Positions 46,333 to 55,365 of a stretch of 64,000 nucleotides of DNA are shown here, piece after piece; within the stretch, counting starts at the first letter, position 1, and each line of letters starts with the position of its first letter. The position numbers and the translations under genes were made by a program. The stretch is taken from assembly GCF_030345795.1 (NCBI RefSeq), contig NZ_JAUALB010000001.1, forward strand, positions 4,766,001-4,830,000, in the 5' to 3' direction. The notes under the pieces were generated by a model. It worked only from the letters and a program-made list of their open reading frames with translations, was not told the origin of the DNA and made no database searches. This DNA is from Micromonospora sp. WMMA1363. GTDB lineage: Bacteria > Actinomycetota > Actinomycetes > Mycobacteriales > Micromonosporaceae.

Positions 46333-47957
46333 CCACACACGAGGTGTTCAACCAGGTGCCGCCGCTGATCGGCTACGACGCGGCGGACGATCCGGCGCTG
46401 CTGGAGGGGCTGGCGCGGGAGGGCGCCGGCTGGGCGGCCGGAGAGCTGCACGACCTCGGTCGCCTCGGCGGCGGTCCCGAGGCGACCGAGCATGGCCGGT
46501 TGGCCAACGAGCACCCGCCGGTGCTGCGTACCCACGACCGCTACGGCCACCGGGTGGACGAGGTGGAGTTCCACCCGTCCTGGCACGAGCTGATGCGGGC
46601 GGCGGTTACCCACGGCCTGCACGCCGCGCCGTGGGCCGACGACCGGGCCGGCGCACACGTCGCCCGTGCCGCGAAGTTCTACACCTGGCGACCCGACGCC
46701 GGTCACGGCTGCCCGATCTCGATGACGTACGCGGTGGTGCCGGCGCTGCGGCACGCCCCGGAGCTGGCCGCCCGGTACGAGCCGCTACTGACCGCCCCGG
46801 TGTACGACCCCGGGCTGCGGGCGCCGCTGGGCAAGCGGGGACTGCTGGCGGGCATGTCGATGACCGAGAAGCAGGGTGGCTCGGACGTCCGCGCCAACAC
46901 CACCACCGCGCGGCCCGAGCCGGACGGCAGCTACCGGCTCGTGGGGCACAAGTGGTTCACCTCGGCACCGATGTGCGACGTGTTCCTCACTCTCGCCCAG
47001 GCCCCCGGCGGGCTCACCTGCTTCCTGGTTCCCCGCGTGCTGCCGGACGACACCCGCAACCCGATGCACCTGATGCGCCTGAAGGACAAGCTCGGCAACC
47101 GCTCGAACGCCTCGTCCGAAATCGAGTACGAGCACGCGGTGGCCTGGCGGGTCGGTGACGAGGGCCGGGGCGTCCGCACGATCATCGACATGGTCAACCT
47201 GACCCGGCTCGACTGCCTGATCGGCGCGGCGGCGGGGATGCGCCAGGGTGTGCTCACCGCGGTCCACCACGCGGCGCACCGGCAGGCCTTCGGCCGTTAC
47301 CTGGTCGACCAGCCGCTGATGCGTAACGTGCTGGCGGACCTGGCGGTGGAGTCCGAGGCGGCGACCATCCTCATGCTGCGACTGGCCGGGGCGACGGACC
47401 GCTCGGCGCGGGGCGACGCCGACGAGACCGCGTTCAAGCGGCTGGCCGTCGCGGTCGGCAAGTACTGGGTCTGCAAGCGCTGGCCCGGACACGCCGCCGA
47501 GGCCCTGGAATGCCTGGGGGGCAACGGGTACGTGGAGGAGTCGGGGATGCCGCGGCTGTTCCGCGAGTCGCCGCTCAACGGGATCTGGGAGGGGTCGGGC
47601 AACGTGGCGGCGCTGGACGTACTGCGCGCCCTGACCCGGGAGCCGCAGGTGCTGGCCGCGTTCGAGGCCGAGGTGGCCACCGCCGCCGGCGCCGACCCCC
47701 GGCTGGACGCGGCCGTGCGGCGGCTGCGCGGCGACCTGGCCGAGGAGTCCGCGGTGGAGCTGCGGGCCCGGCGGACGGTGGAGCGGCTTGCCCTCGTTCT
47801 GCAGGGTTCGTTGCTGGTGCGGCACGGCCACCCGGCCGTCGCCGACGCCTTCTGCGCGTCCCGGCTGGGCGGCGAGCACGGCTACGCGTACGGGACGCTG
47901 CCGGGCGGCGTCGACCTCGCCGCGATCATCGGACGAGCCACCCCGAAGGTGGGCTGA
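46329..47957 (+). CDS. Acyl-CoA dehydrogenase, AidB-like
   Basis: A 542-residue flavoprotein with the AidB-like long N-terminus (FNQVPPLIGYDAADDPALLEGL) and typical segments GMSMTEKQGGSDVRANTTTA, HKWFTSAPMCDVFLTLAQ, GRYLVDQPLMRNVLADLAVE and ECLGGNGYVEESGMPRLFRESPLNGIWEGSGNV. AidB protects E. coli DNA during alkylation stress; actinobacterial relatives may be genuine acyl-CoA dehydrogenases. The GTG start overlaps the tetR stop. Confidence 0.93.
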   Translation: MTTHEVFNQVPPLIGYDAADDPALLEGLAREGAGWAAGELHDLGRLGGGPEATEHGRLANEHPPVLRTHDRYGHRVDEVEFHPSWHELMRAAVTHGLHAAPWADDRAGAHVARAAKFYTWRPDAGHGCPISMTYAVVPALRHAPELAARYEPLLTAPVYDPGLRAPLGKRGLLAGMSMTEKQGGSDVRANTTTARPEPDGSYRLVGHKWFTSAPMCDVFLTLAQAPGGLTCFLVPRVLPDDTRNPMHLMRLKDKLGNRSNASSEIEYEHAVAWRVGDEGRGVRTIIDMVNLTRLDCLIGAAAGMRQGVLTAVHHAAHRQAFGRYLVDQPLMRNVLADLAVESEAATILMLRLAGATDRSARGDADETAFKRLAVAVGKYWVCKRWPGHAAEALECLGGNGYVEESGMPRLFRESPLNGIWEGSGNVAALDVLRALTREPQVLAAFEAEVATAAGADPRLDAAVRRLRGDLAEESAVELRARRTVERLALVLQGSLLVRHGHPAVADAFCASRLGGEHGYAYGTLPGGVDLAAIIGRATPKVG

Positions 47958-48432
47958 CCAGGTGGGTGCGGAGCGGACTGGCCCGAGGCCGTCAGCAAGC
48001 CCGCACCGACACTGAAATCGCCCTTCATCGTCACTGCCTGCGACATCGTCATCGGCTGTCAGCGCGCTGGCGGCGACGCCTACGCCGTCCGCGTCGCCAG
48101 CCGGGCCAGTCGCCTTCCAGAGTGGCCTCCATATCGGTCGTGACCAGCGGAAACCCTAGAACTCGGGGGCCCTGTCGGGTGGCGTGCGGTGGTTGTGCCG
48201 GGCGGATTCGGCGAGGGGATGCGAACTAACGGTGTCGATTGAGTTGCCGGGGGTGAGCAATAGTTGCCGAGTGTATATCTCGAACAGGTAAACACTCGCC
48301 ACTCTGATTGTCCTTAGTTACCGATAAGGAAATGAATTTTCATTGACACAGAGCCATGTGGTGCATAGCCTTGCTGTCGCGGAGCTCGGCCGGCAACGTA
48401 TGAATCATCTTTGGATTACCGAGGGGGTAGTC
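47958..48432. other. 475-bp intergenic region containing a promoter
   Basis: No gene is recognised. The second half is notably AT-richer than the surroundings. It holds the palindrome AATGAATTTTCATT (48331-48344) and a promoter for the following secreted-protein gene. Confidence 0.6.
48343..48371 (+). promoter_or_regulatory. Consensus-like promoter of the secreted-protein gene
   Basis: TTGACA (48343-48348) and TAGCCT (48366-48371) are 17 bp apart. An inverted repeat with arms AATGAA/TTCATT (48331-48344) touches the -35 box and could be an operator. The predicted transcript has a leader of about 55 bases with GAGGGGG before GTG 48433. Confidence 0.6.
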
Positions 48433-49107
48433 GTGCGGATCATGGGCAAAGTGGCTGCGGTGTCCGCCGCAGTTGGCGTCGCGTTGGCTTTCGGAGCCAC
48501 GCCGGCCTACGCAAAGACAAAGGAGTACGACGCCAATACGTGGACGAAGCGCCAGAAGAATTTTTTTGAGAACAAGGTGTTGAATTGCGAGAAGATTCAG
48601 GCCAAGTCGAATCCCCGCAAGGCCGACAACTGTGCAATCAAGTTTGAGGGCACGTTCACCCCGCTCCCGCGAGCTAAGCAGGAACTGCTCTCCGGTAGCC
48701 ACTACAACTTCTCCAACGACAGGCAGGTGGCTGTCTACTCAATCGCTCTCGGCTACTCGGTGTCGCACAACGTCTCGTTCAACTTCTCCATCAAGGCGGC
48801 AGGAAACGGAGGGGACGGCAGCTTCTCGATCGGTTACTCGAAGACCAATACTCACACGAGTACGGAGACCTGGGGGTACAACCAGTGGATCCTTCCGTGC
48901 TACCGGGGCTGGGCGACCGTCGCGCCGAGTAGAGCGAACTACAAGGGAACGATCTACATTGAGCGCGAGAAGCGCAGAGACCTCGCCGTCAAGAACGTTG
49001 ACATGACGGTGGAGAGCAGGCGATTGGCCGATTTCTTTACCTACTCCGCGCCCATCAGCGAGGCAGAAAAGAAGGCGCTAGGGCAGGAGTGCACACCAGT
49101 CCCCTAG
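48433..49107 (+). CDS. Secreted protein, possible beta-pore-forming-toxin-like fold
   Basis: A 224-residue protein from GTG 48433 with a clear signal peptide (MGKVAAVSAAVGVALAFGATPAYA, cleavage after AYA). The mature part is rich in Asn, Ser, Thr and Lys, with alternating patterns VSHNVSFNFSIKAAGNGG and FSIGYSKTNTHTSTETWG, as in amphipathic hairpins of aerolysin-type pore formers, and two or more Cys. No family is recognised and the toxin idea is inference. Codon use is clearly less GC-rich than that of its neighbours, suggesting transfer. An IS982 element is inserted exactly at its TAG stop. Confidence 0.75.
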   Translation: MRIMGKVAAVSAAVGVALAFGATPAYAKTKEYDANTWTKRQKNFFENKVLNCEKIQAKSNPRKADNCAIKFEGTFTPLPRAKQELLSGSHYNFSNDRQVAVYSIALGYSVSHNVSFNFSIKAAGNGGDGSFSIGYSKTNTHTSTETWGYNQWILPCYRGWATVAPSRANYKGTIYIEREKRRDLAVKNVDMTVESRRLADFFTYSAPISEAEKKALGQECTPVP

Positions 49108-50129
49108 ACGATCTATTCCAAGGGGTACGGGGTAGTGAAGGGAGGCGAGGGCGTCCATGATCGAAGTTGCGAAGCAACGATGACCATGGAGGCCACGTGC
49201 ACGTCGATCGGGACACCCTCGCCACCGCACTGTACGTGAAGATCGACGACGTGTTGAAGTCGTCGCCCCAGCTCACCCGGTGGCGACCCGCGGTCGGGAT
49301 CGCCCCGAAGATCACCGACGCCGAACTGATCACCCTCGCGGTGCTGCAAGCCCTGCTCGGCTACCACAAAGAAGCCCGCTGGATCCGTCACGCCCGCATG
49401 AACCTGACCCACCTGTTCCCCTACATCCCGAAACAGCCCGGGTACAACAAGCGGCTACGGACACTCGGCACGCAGATCACCCACCTGATCCGGGTCCTGG
49501 CCCTGGACACCGACCTGTGGCAGCACCCGGTGCGCATCGCCGACTCCACCCCGGTGGAATGCGGACGCTCCCGCGAGACCGTCACACGCTCTGATCTGGC
49601 CGGGTGGGCCACCTACGGCTACTGCGCCTCGCACTCGCGTCGCTTCTGGGGCCTGCGTCTGCACCTGGTCACCACCGTGCACGGACTGCCCGTGGCATTC
49701 GCCCTGACCACCGCCAAGACCGACGAACGCGAAGCACTCATGGACCTGTTCGACCTGGACACCGGCCTGTTGACCCACCCCGACGGGCTGATCCTGGTCG
49801 TGGACAAGGGCTACCGCGACGCCGCCACCGAACGACAGCTCACCGAACGCGGCGTCACCATGATCCGCCCCGCCTACCGCACCGAGAAGCCACGCCCCGG
49901 ACGGACACTGCTGCGCGCTGTGCGACAGAACATCGAGTCCGTCAACCAAACCCTCAAAGGTCAACTCGACCTCGAACGACACGGCGGCCGTACCGGCACC
50001 GGCGTACTCGTACGCGTCGCACAACGCATCCTCGCCATGACCGCCGCGATCTGGCACAACTGGACCACCGGCCAACCCGTCATGCGCTCCCTCATCGCCT
50101 ACGACCACTGATCCCTCGGAATAGATCGT
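49108..50129 (+). mobile_element. IS982-family insertion sequence
   Basis: Terminal inverted repeats ACGATCTATTCC (49108-49119 and inverted 50118-50129) flank the element, with CTAG directly repeated on both sides (49104-49107 and 50130-50133). If CTAG is the target duplication, the TAG stop of the secreted-protein gene belongs to the original target and that gene is intact. The element holds one transposase gene. Confidence 0.8.
49167..50111 (+). CDS. IS982-family transposase
   Basis: About 300 residues; the likely start is GTG 49197 (VHVDRDTLATALYVKIDDVL), as the longer frame from 49167 is close to the IS end. Catalytic positions lie in VRIADSTPVECGRSRET, LILVVDKGYRDAATERQL and NIESVNQTLKGQLDLERHGGR. 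YGYCASHSRRFWGLRLHLVTT is typical for the family. The frame is intact. Confidence 0.92.
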   Translation: MRSNDDHGGHVHVDRDTLATALYVKIDDVLKSSPQLTRWRPAVGIAPKITDAELITLAVLQALLGYHKEARWIRHARMNLTHLFPYIPKQPGYNKRLRTLGTQITHLIRVLALDTDLWQHPVRIADSTPVECGRSRETVTRSDLAGWATYGYCASHSRRFWGLRLHLVTTVHGLPVAFALTTAKTDEREALMDLFDLDTGLLTHPDGLILVVDKGYRDAATERQLTERGVTMIRPAYRTEKPRPGRTLLRAVRQNIESVNQTLKGQLDLERHGGRTGTGVLVRVAQRILAMTAAIWHNWTTGQPVMRSLIAYDH

Positions 50130-50402
50130 CTAGCTGGTGGCCCGGCCACCGTCGGCCTGTGCCGGCGGTGGCCGGACGCGTTGCACCCCATCACCGTGAG
50201 GTCGGGAGTCGCCCACACCCGAAGCGGCGCGTGACCCGGCGGATGCTGATCTCCGCCGTAACGTGACCCTCCCCCATCCGTTGACCCGGGTGGCGGCACG
50301 CCGCCACCCGACAGCCTAGAGGCGGGTCCACCAGGGGCGAGGTTTGCCCGCCGGAGTCGGGGGTACAGCCGCGCCGGCAGGACCCGAGCAGGAGGCCCGG
50401 TC

Positions 50403-50906
50403 ATGGAGAGCCGACTCAAGGTGCTCGGCCACCCCGTTCACCCGATGCTGGTGACGTTCCCGGTCGCCCTGCTCGTGACCGCGGTGCTGTTCGACATCGT
50501 CGACACCGTCGGCGGTCCGGACTTCCTCGGCGAGGTCGCGTACTGGAACGTCAGCGTCGGGCTCGTCGGTGGCCTGCTGGCCGCGGTGGCCGGGACGTTC
50601 GACCTGCTGGCCATCCCCACCGGCACCCGCGCGAAGCGGGTGGCGCTCAGCCACGCCGCCGCGAACGTGGCGGTGATCCTGCTCTTCGCCGCGGTCTGGG
50701 TGGTCCGGCTCAACGCCGACTCCCGGGCCGCCGGCGGTGCGCTCATCGCGATCGAGGTCGTCGCCCTGGCCATCCTCGGCGTCAGCGCCTGGCTCGGTGG
50801 TGAACTGGTGGACCGGCTCGGAGTCGGCATCGACCGTGACGCCGACCTGGACGCGCCCAGCTCGCTGCGGTCCCCGACGGCGACCCAGCGGATCGGAGAG
50901 GTGTAG
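50403..50906 (+). CDS. DUF2231 membrane protein
   Basis: A 167-residue protein with four hydrophobic segments. The N-terminal KVLGHPVHPMLVTFPVALLVTAVLFDIV is the DUF2231 signature (G-H-P-x-H-P). These inner-membrane proteins are common in actinobacteria and of unknown function. The TAG stop overlaps the GTG start of the Hsp20 gene, so the two are cotranscribed. Confidence 0.9.
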   Translation: MESRLKVLGHPVHPMLVTFPVALLVTAVLFDIVDTVGGPDFLGEVAYWNVSVGLVGGLLAAVAGTFDLLAIPTGTRAKRVALSHAAANVAVILLFAAVWVVRLNADSRAAGGALIAIEVVALAILGVSAWLGGELVDRLGVGIDRDADLDAPSSLRSPTATQRIGEV

Positions 50907-51451
50907 TGACTGACCACAGCGGCGGCGGCTTCGGTCGGGGCGGGCACGGTCGGCAGCAGGGCTGGAACCCGATGGGCGAGCTGCAATCGCTGCGCGCCGA
51001 GCTGGGCCGGCTGGTCGGCGGCCGCTCCGGCTCGCCCGACCTGGAGCTGACCGAAATCGCCGACGGCTGGGAGGTCGTCGTGCGCCTGCCGGGCGTCGCA
51101 CCCGAGGAGGTGGCGGTCGAGCTGAACGACCGCGAGCTGTGCGTACGGGCCCGGTCGGAGGCCGAGGTCAATGCGGACCACGGGATCCCGGGTGGCTTCG
51201 AGACCCGAGGCTTCGAGTATCGGGTGGACCTGCCGTCGCGGGCGGACCCGAATGCGGTGGACGCGGTGATGGACCACGGGCTGCTCCGGATCCGGCTGCC
51301 CCGGGCGGCGCGACCCGTGCCCCGCACCATCACCGTCGGCCGCACCGGCAGGCGTGGACCCGCCGGCGGCACGCCGCTGCCGGTCGACCCGGCGGCCGAC
51401 CGGGAGTTGCACCACCCCGACACCGCCGTCGGCGGGATCGACCGGCCATAG
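50906..51451 (+). CDS. Hsp20/alpha-crystallin small heat-shock protein
   Basis: A 181-residue protein. The alpha-crystallin domain spans about residues 48-140 (LTEIADGWEVVVRLPGVAPEEVAVELNDRELCVRARSE, then FEYRVDLPSRADPNAVDAVMDHGLLRIRLPRA). It probably holds unfolding proteins as an oligomer in the cytoplasm. The C-terminal tail is Pro/Gly-rich and lacks an obvious I-x-I motif. Confidence 0.9.
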   Translation: MTDHSGGGFGRGGHGRQQGWNPMGELQSLRAELGRLVGGRSGSPDLELTEIADGWEVVVRLPGVAPEEVAVELNDRELCVRARSEAEVNADHGIPGGFETRGFEYRVDLPSRADPNAVDAVMDHGLLRIRLPRAARPVPRTITVGRTGRRGPAGGTPLPVDPAADRELHHPDTAVGGIDRP

Positions 51452-51458
51452 GAGTCAC

Positions 51459-52583
51459 ATGGACGCCCCGAATCTGCTCGGCCCGGCCACCGGGCGCGTC
51501 CCCGACGCCGAGCGGATCGCGGTGCTGCGCGCCAACGCGCTCGGCGACTTCATCTTCATCCTGCCGGCGTTGGACGCGCTCCGGGCCGCGTACCCCCGGG
51601 CGGAGATCGTGCTGCTCGGCGCGCCGTGGCACGCGAAGCTCTGGCGCGACCGGCCCGGCCCGGTGGACCGGCTCCTGGTGGTGCCGCCGGCGCCCGGGAT
51701 CCGGGAACCGGAGCCCGGCGAGCAGCCGGAGTCGACGATGGTGGACTTCCTCGGCGCGGCCCGCGAGGAACGCTTCGACCTGGCGTTGCAGTTACACGGC
51801 GGCGGCGCCAACTCCAACCCGGTCGTCGCGGGCCTCGGCGCCCGGCTGACGGCGGGCCTGCGCGCGGCGGACGCGCCGCCGCTGGACCGCTGGCTGCGAT
51901 ACGTCTACTACCAGCACGAAGTGATCCGCTACCTGGAGGTGGCGGCGCTGGTGGGCGCCCCGGCCACCACCGTCGTCCCGACCCTGGCCGTCACCGACGC
52001 CGACCGGGCGGAGGCGGCGGAGATCCTCGGCCCGCCGCGGCGGCCCCGGGTCGCGCTGCACCCGGGCGCCACCGACACCCGGCGGCGCTGGCCGGCGGAC
52101 CGCTTCGCGGAGGTGGCCCGGGAGCTGCACGGCGACGGGTGCGAGGTGCTGGTCACCGGCACTACCGGCGAGCAGGCGGTGGTGGAGCGGGTGGTAGCGG
52201 CGGCCGGGGTGCCGGTGCGCCCCCAGGTCGGCACGCTCAGCCTCGGTGGGCTGGTCGGCTGCTACGCGGGCTGCGCACTGGTGGTCGCCAACGACACCGG
52301 TCCGCTGCACCTGGCCGCGGCGGTGGGCACCGCCACGGTCGGCGTCTTCTGGGTGGGTAACCTCATCAACACGGCGAACCCGCTCCGGGCCCGGCACCGC
52401 CCGATCAGCTCGTGGACGGTGCACTGCCCGGTCTGCGGCGTCGACTGTGTCCCCGGCATCTACCCGCACCGCCCCGGCGACGGCGACTGCCCGCACCGTG
52501 ACTCCTTCGTCACCGACGTTCCCGCGATCGAGGTGCTCGAGGCCGCCCGCGAGCTGCTGGCGGTGAACGGCGGGCGTTCCTGA
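51459..52583 (+). CDS. GT9-family glycosyltransferase (heptosyltransferase-like)
   Basis: A 374-residue GT-B enzyme from ATG 51459 (GGAG upstream). N-terminal IAVLRANALGDFIFILPALDALRAAYP and the C-terminal VALHPGATDTRRRWPADRFAEVA and VVANDTGPLHLAAAVGTATVGVFW are GT9 hallmarks. A C-terminal Cys cluster (CPVCGVDCVPGIYPHRPGDGDCPH) could bind metal. GT9 members use ADP-heptose-like donors, in agreement with the HldE-type gene close by on the other strand. Confidence 0.92.
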   Translation: MDAPNLLGPATGRVPDAERIAVLRANALGDFIFILPALDALRAAYPRAEIVLLGAPWHAKLWRDRPGPVDRLLVVPPAPGIREPEPGEQPESTMVDFLGAAREERFDLALQLHGGGANSNPVVAGLGARLTAGLRAADAPPLDRWLRYVYYQHEVIRYLEVAALVGAPATTVVPTLAVTDADRAEAAEILGPPRRPRVALHPGATDTRRRWPADRFAEVARELHGDGCEVLVTGTTGEQAVVERVVAAAGVPVRPQVGTLSLGGLVGCYAGCALVVANDTGPLHLAAAVGTATVGVFWVGNLINTANPLRARHRPISSWTVHCPVCGVDCVPGIYPHRPGDGDCPHRDSFVTDVPAIEVLEAARELLAVNGGRS

Positions 52584-52616
52584 CGTCGCCGGCGCGCAAG
52601 GACCCCTGGCGACACC

Positions 52617-53495
52617 TCACGCCGGCTGCGGGAGGTCATCCTCGGCGAGGAGCACCTCCCACGCCTCCACCTCGCGCTCGGTCACCGTGGTCGGTGACTC
52701 CAGGTGGTACGCCCCGCTGGGCAGGACGCCGGCGCCGCCGTGCCGCGCCAGCACGGCCAACTGGGCCGCCACATCCTCGCCCTGGTGTTTCTCCCGCACC
52801 CGACGCCAGAACTCGAAGCCGCCCGCGTCGACCAGTTTCGCCCGGTCGTAGAGCACGCAACCGCCGATCCAGGAGACCTTGTAAGCCCGCCACGTCCCCG
52901 GCGGCAGGCCCAGCTTCTCGGTGACGTGCAGCAGGTTCGCCGCCGGGTGGATGGCCGCGCGCTGCCACTGCGGAGTTCCCGGGCGGACCCGCTCCGGCAC
53001 CGGCGGCCCGTCCCACTCCTCGTAGTGCCGGTGCGTCTCCGGTCGGACGTCGTCGAGGTAGGACAGGCCGTGCACCGCGTTGCCGACGAACCCGCAGCCC
53101 AACTCCTCGATCGCGGTGACCAGTCGGCGCAGCGATCCCGGCTCCAGCCACACGTCGTCGTCGAGGCAGAGCACGTACCGGCCGGCGGAGGCGGCCAGGA
53201 GCGAGGCGCGGTGCTCGGCCAACCCGCGCCGCGGCAACCGTCGGGTCAGCAGCACCGGGTGCCCCCGGTGGCGCAGTGCCCGGACCATGGTGGCTGCCGC
53301 GGGGTGCGCGTACGCGGGCTCCCCGTCGGACTGGTCGCTGACCACCACCCCGAAGCCACCCACCCCCTCCTGGGCGGCCAGCCCGGACAGGGTGACCGCC
53401 AGTTCGGCGGGCCGGTTCCGGGTCGGGATCAGCACGTCGAGGTGCCGCGCGGCGCGGAACTGGTCGCAGGTGCCGAGGTCGAGCGGTCGGTTCAC
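52617..53495 (-). CDS. GT2-family glycosyltransferase
   Basis: A 292-residue GT-A enzyme. LDVLIPTRNRPAELAVTLSGLAAQ is the nucleotide-binding start, RYVLCLDDDVWLEPGSLRRLV carries the metal-binding DDD, and GGCVLYDRAKLVDAGGFEFW and HQGEDVAAQLAV are the usual acceptor-side motifs. GTG 53495 overlaps the stop of the HldE-type gene (GTGA), so they act together on a sugar polymer or glycolipid. Confidence 0.92.
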   Translation of the reverse strand: MNRPLDLGTCDQFRAARHLDVLIPTRNRPAELAVTLSGLAAQEGVGGFGVVVSDQSDGEPAYAHPAAATMVRALRHRGHPVLLTRRLPRRGLAEHRASLLAASAGRYVLCLDDDVWLEPGSLRRLVTAIEELGCGFVGNAVHGLSYLDDVRPETHRHYEEWDGPPVPERVRPGTPQWQRAAIHPAANLLHVTEKLGLPPGTWRAYKVSWIGGCVLYDRAKLVDAGGFEFWRRVREKHQGEDVAAQLAVLARHGGAGVLPSGAYHLESPTTVTEREVEAWEVLLAEDDLPQPA

Positions 53496-55243
53496 GCCTG
53501 ACCCGCCACCGGCGACGTGGTGCCCTGGGCGCGAATCCGGTCGATGATCGCCGACGTGGACCGGTCCGGTACGTACCCGAGCGTGCGGACCTGACCGCCG
53601 AGCCGGCGTACCAGCGGCGCCTCCGGCACCATCTCCGGTGGGTAGTCGCCACCCTTGACGTAGACGTCCGGGCGAACGGTCTCGATGAGCCGGGCCGGCG
53701 AGTCCTCCTCGAAGACGACCACGTGGTCCACGCAGGTCAGCGCCGCCAACAGGGCCACCCGGTCCTCGACCGGGTTCACCGGCCGGTCGGTTCCCTTGAG
53801 CCGGCGGACGCTGCCGTCGGAGTTGACCGCCACCACCAGCAGGTCGCCGAGGGCGCGGGCCTGCTCCAGGTACCTGACGTGCCCCCGGTGCAGCACGTCG
53901 AAGCAGCCGTTGGTGAAGACCACCGAGCGGCCAGCCCGCCGGTGCTCGGTGACGATCGCCGCCAGTCCGTCGGCCGCGACCAGGGTCGGTTGGCCGGCGG
54001 CGTCGGCGGGGGAGTCGAGCGCGGCGAGGAGATCCTTCCGCCGACACACGCAGGTGCCGGTATCCGAGACGGTGACGGTGGCCGCGAGTTGGGCCAGCTG
54101 CGCGGCGGTGGGCAGCGGCGCGTCGGCGGCCAGGGCGAGCGTCATGGCCGCCAGGTACGCGTCTCCGGCCCCGACCGCGTGACTCGCCGGTACCGGGGTG
54201 CTGTGGCTGCGGCGTCGCTCCCCGTCCGGCCCGCCGACCACCGCACCGTCGGTGTCCAGCGTCACCGCCACGACGTCGGCCCCGGTGTGTGCCCGCAGCT
54301 CGGCCAGGCGGGACTCGGCGAGCTTCGCGCGGTCCACGCCCGCACCGGCCGTGGCGTTCACGGTGACGCCGGTGCCGGTGACGCTGAGCCCGTCCCCGGT
54401 CATCGCTACCCGGTCCTCGGCCGGGCCTGGCTCGCCGGTCGGCCCGAGCCGGGCGGACGAGCCGTCGCCCGGGGACACGCCTACGGTCAGCTCGGACGGG
54501 CCGTCGGACGGGTCGCCGTCCGGGTGGTCCAGGTGTAGGGCGTTGGCGGCCGGCCGGGCGATGGTCCGGGCGAGCAGCCGGGCCGCCTCGGCGAAACTCG
54601 GGGTCACCACCGTTGGGGCGAGGCCCCGCCAGTCGGCGAGGTCGTGCGCGTCCAGGGCGACGGTCGCGTACCGCTCCCGGTTGGCGACCAGCCAGGCGCG
54701 GACCGGCGTGGGCAGCGCCCCCAGGGCGTAGTCGCAGACCACCAGGGTCGGCGCCGTCCCGTCGGCAGCCGCCCGCAGCTCCTCGGTGGCGCTGTCCAGC
54801 GCGGTGAGCAGGCCAGCGATCCCGTCGTCGTCGAGGGCGTCGTCGGGGGCGCCGGAGTCCTCCCGCAGGAGGATCTGGTTGCCGGCCAGCATGCGCCGTT
54901 TGACGGGCGTGGCGCGGACCGGCTGGTTGACCGTGCGGTCCCACACTCCGGCCCGGTCCAGGCAGTCGTGCAGCTCGTCCCCGGCCACGTCCGCGCCGAC
55001 CGGTGCGACCAGCGCGGCCCGGCCGCCGAGCGCGGCGATGTTCACGGCGGTGTTCGCCGCGCCGCCGGCCGCGGAGATCCGCCGCCGCAGGGTGAGGACC
55101 GGGGCGGGTGCCTCCCGGCAGAGCCGGTCGGACTCGGCGAACCGCCACTCGTCGAGCAGCGCGTCCCCGACGACCAGGACGGCGCGCCCGAGCCAGCTCT
55201 CGACCACGGCGGCGAGCCGGCGCTGTTCCGCTGCTGCTGCCAT
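53492..55243 (-). CDS. hldE: Bifunctional heptose-7-phosphate kinase / 1-phosphate adenylyltransferase (HldE-type)
   Basis: A 583-residue fusion. The N-terminal PfkB/ribokinase-like kinase (about 1-400) has SAAGGAANTAVNIAALGG and the catalytic ASHAVGAGDAYLAAM. The C-terminal nucleotidyltransferase (about 440-583) has VVFTNGCFDVLHRGHVRYLEQARALGD (HxGH) and YVKGGDYPPE. It prepares ADP-heptose from heptose-7-phosphate. Compared with the about 477-residue E. coli enzyme it has an extra low-complexity segment around residues 240-330 in the kinase half. A heptose pathway in a Gram-positive suggests a heptose-containing surface glycan. Confidence 0.9.
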   Translation of the reverse strand: MAAAAEQRRLAAVVESWLGRAVLVVGDALLDEWRFAESDRLCREAPAPVLTLRRRISAAGGAANTAVNIAALGGRAALVAPVGADVAGDELHDCLDRAGVWDRTVNQPVRATPVKRRMLAGNQILLREDSGAPDDALDDDGIAGLLTALDSATEELRAAADGTAPTLVVCDYALGALPTPVRAWLVANRERYATVALDAHDLADWRGLAPTVVTPSFAEAARLLARTIARPAANALHLDHPDGDPSDGPSELTVGVSPGDGSSARLGPTGEPGPAEDRVAMTGDGLSVTGTGVTVNATAGAGVDRAKLAESRLAELRAHTGADVVAVTLDTDGAVVGGPDGERRRSHSTPVPASHAVGAGDAYLAAMTLALAADAPLPTAAQLAQLAATVTVSDTGTCVCRRKDLLAALDSPADAAGQPTLVAADGLAAIVTEHRRAGRSVVFTNGCFDVLHRGHVRYLEQARALGDLLVVAVNSDGSVRRLKGTDRPVNPVEDRVALLAALTCVDHVVVFEEDSPARLIETVRPDVYVKGGDYPPEMVPEAPLVRRLGGQVRTLGYVPDRSTSAIIDRIRAQGTTSPVAGQA

Positions 55244-55365
55244 GCCCTGCCGGGTCCCCCCGGCCAGTCGGATCAAACCTGGGGTGTCGGGGAGTGGCGA
55301 CCGCCGGGTGGACACTGGTCGAGGCCGACGTCGTGCGGGGCGTCCTGCTTGAGGATCAGGGCGTC

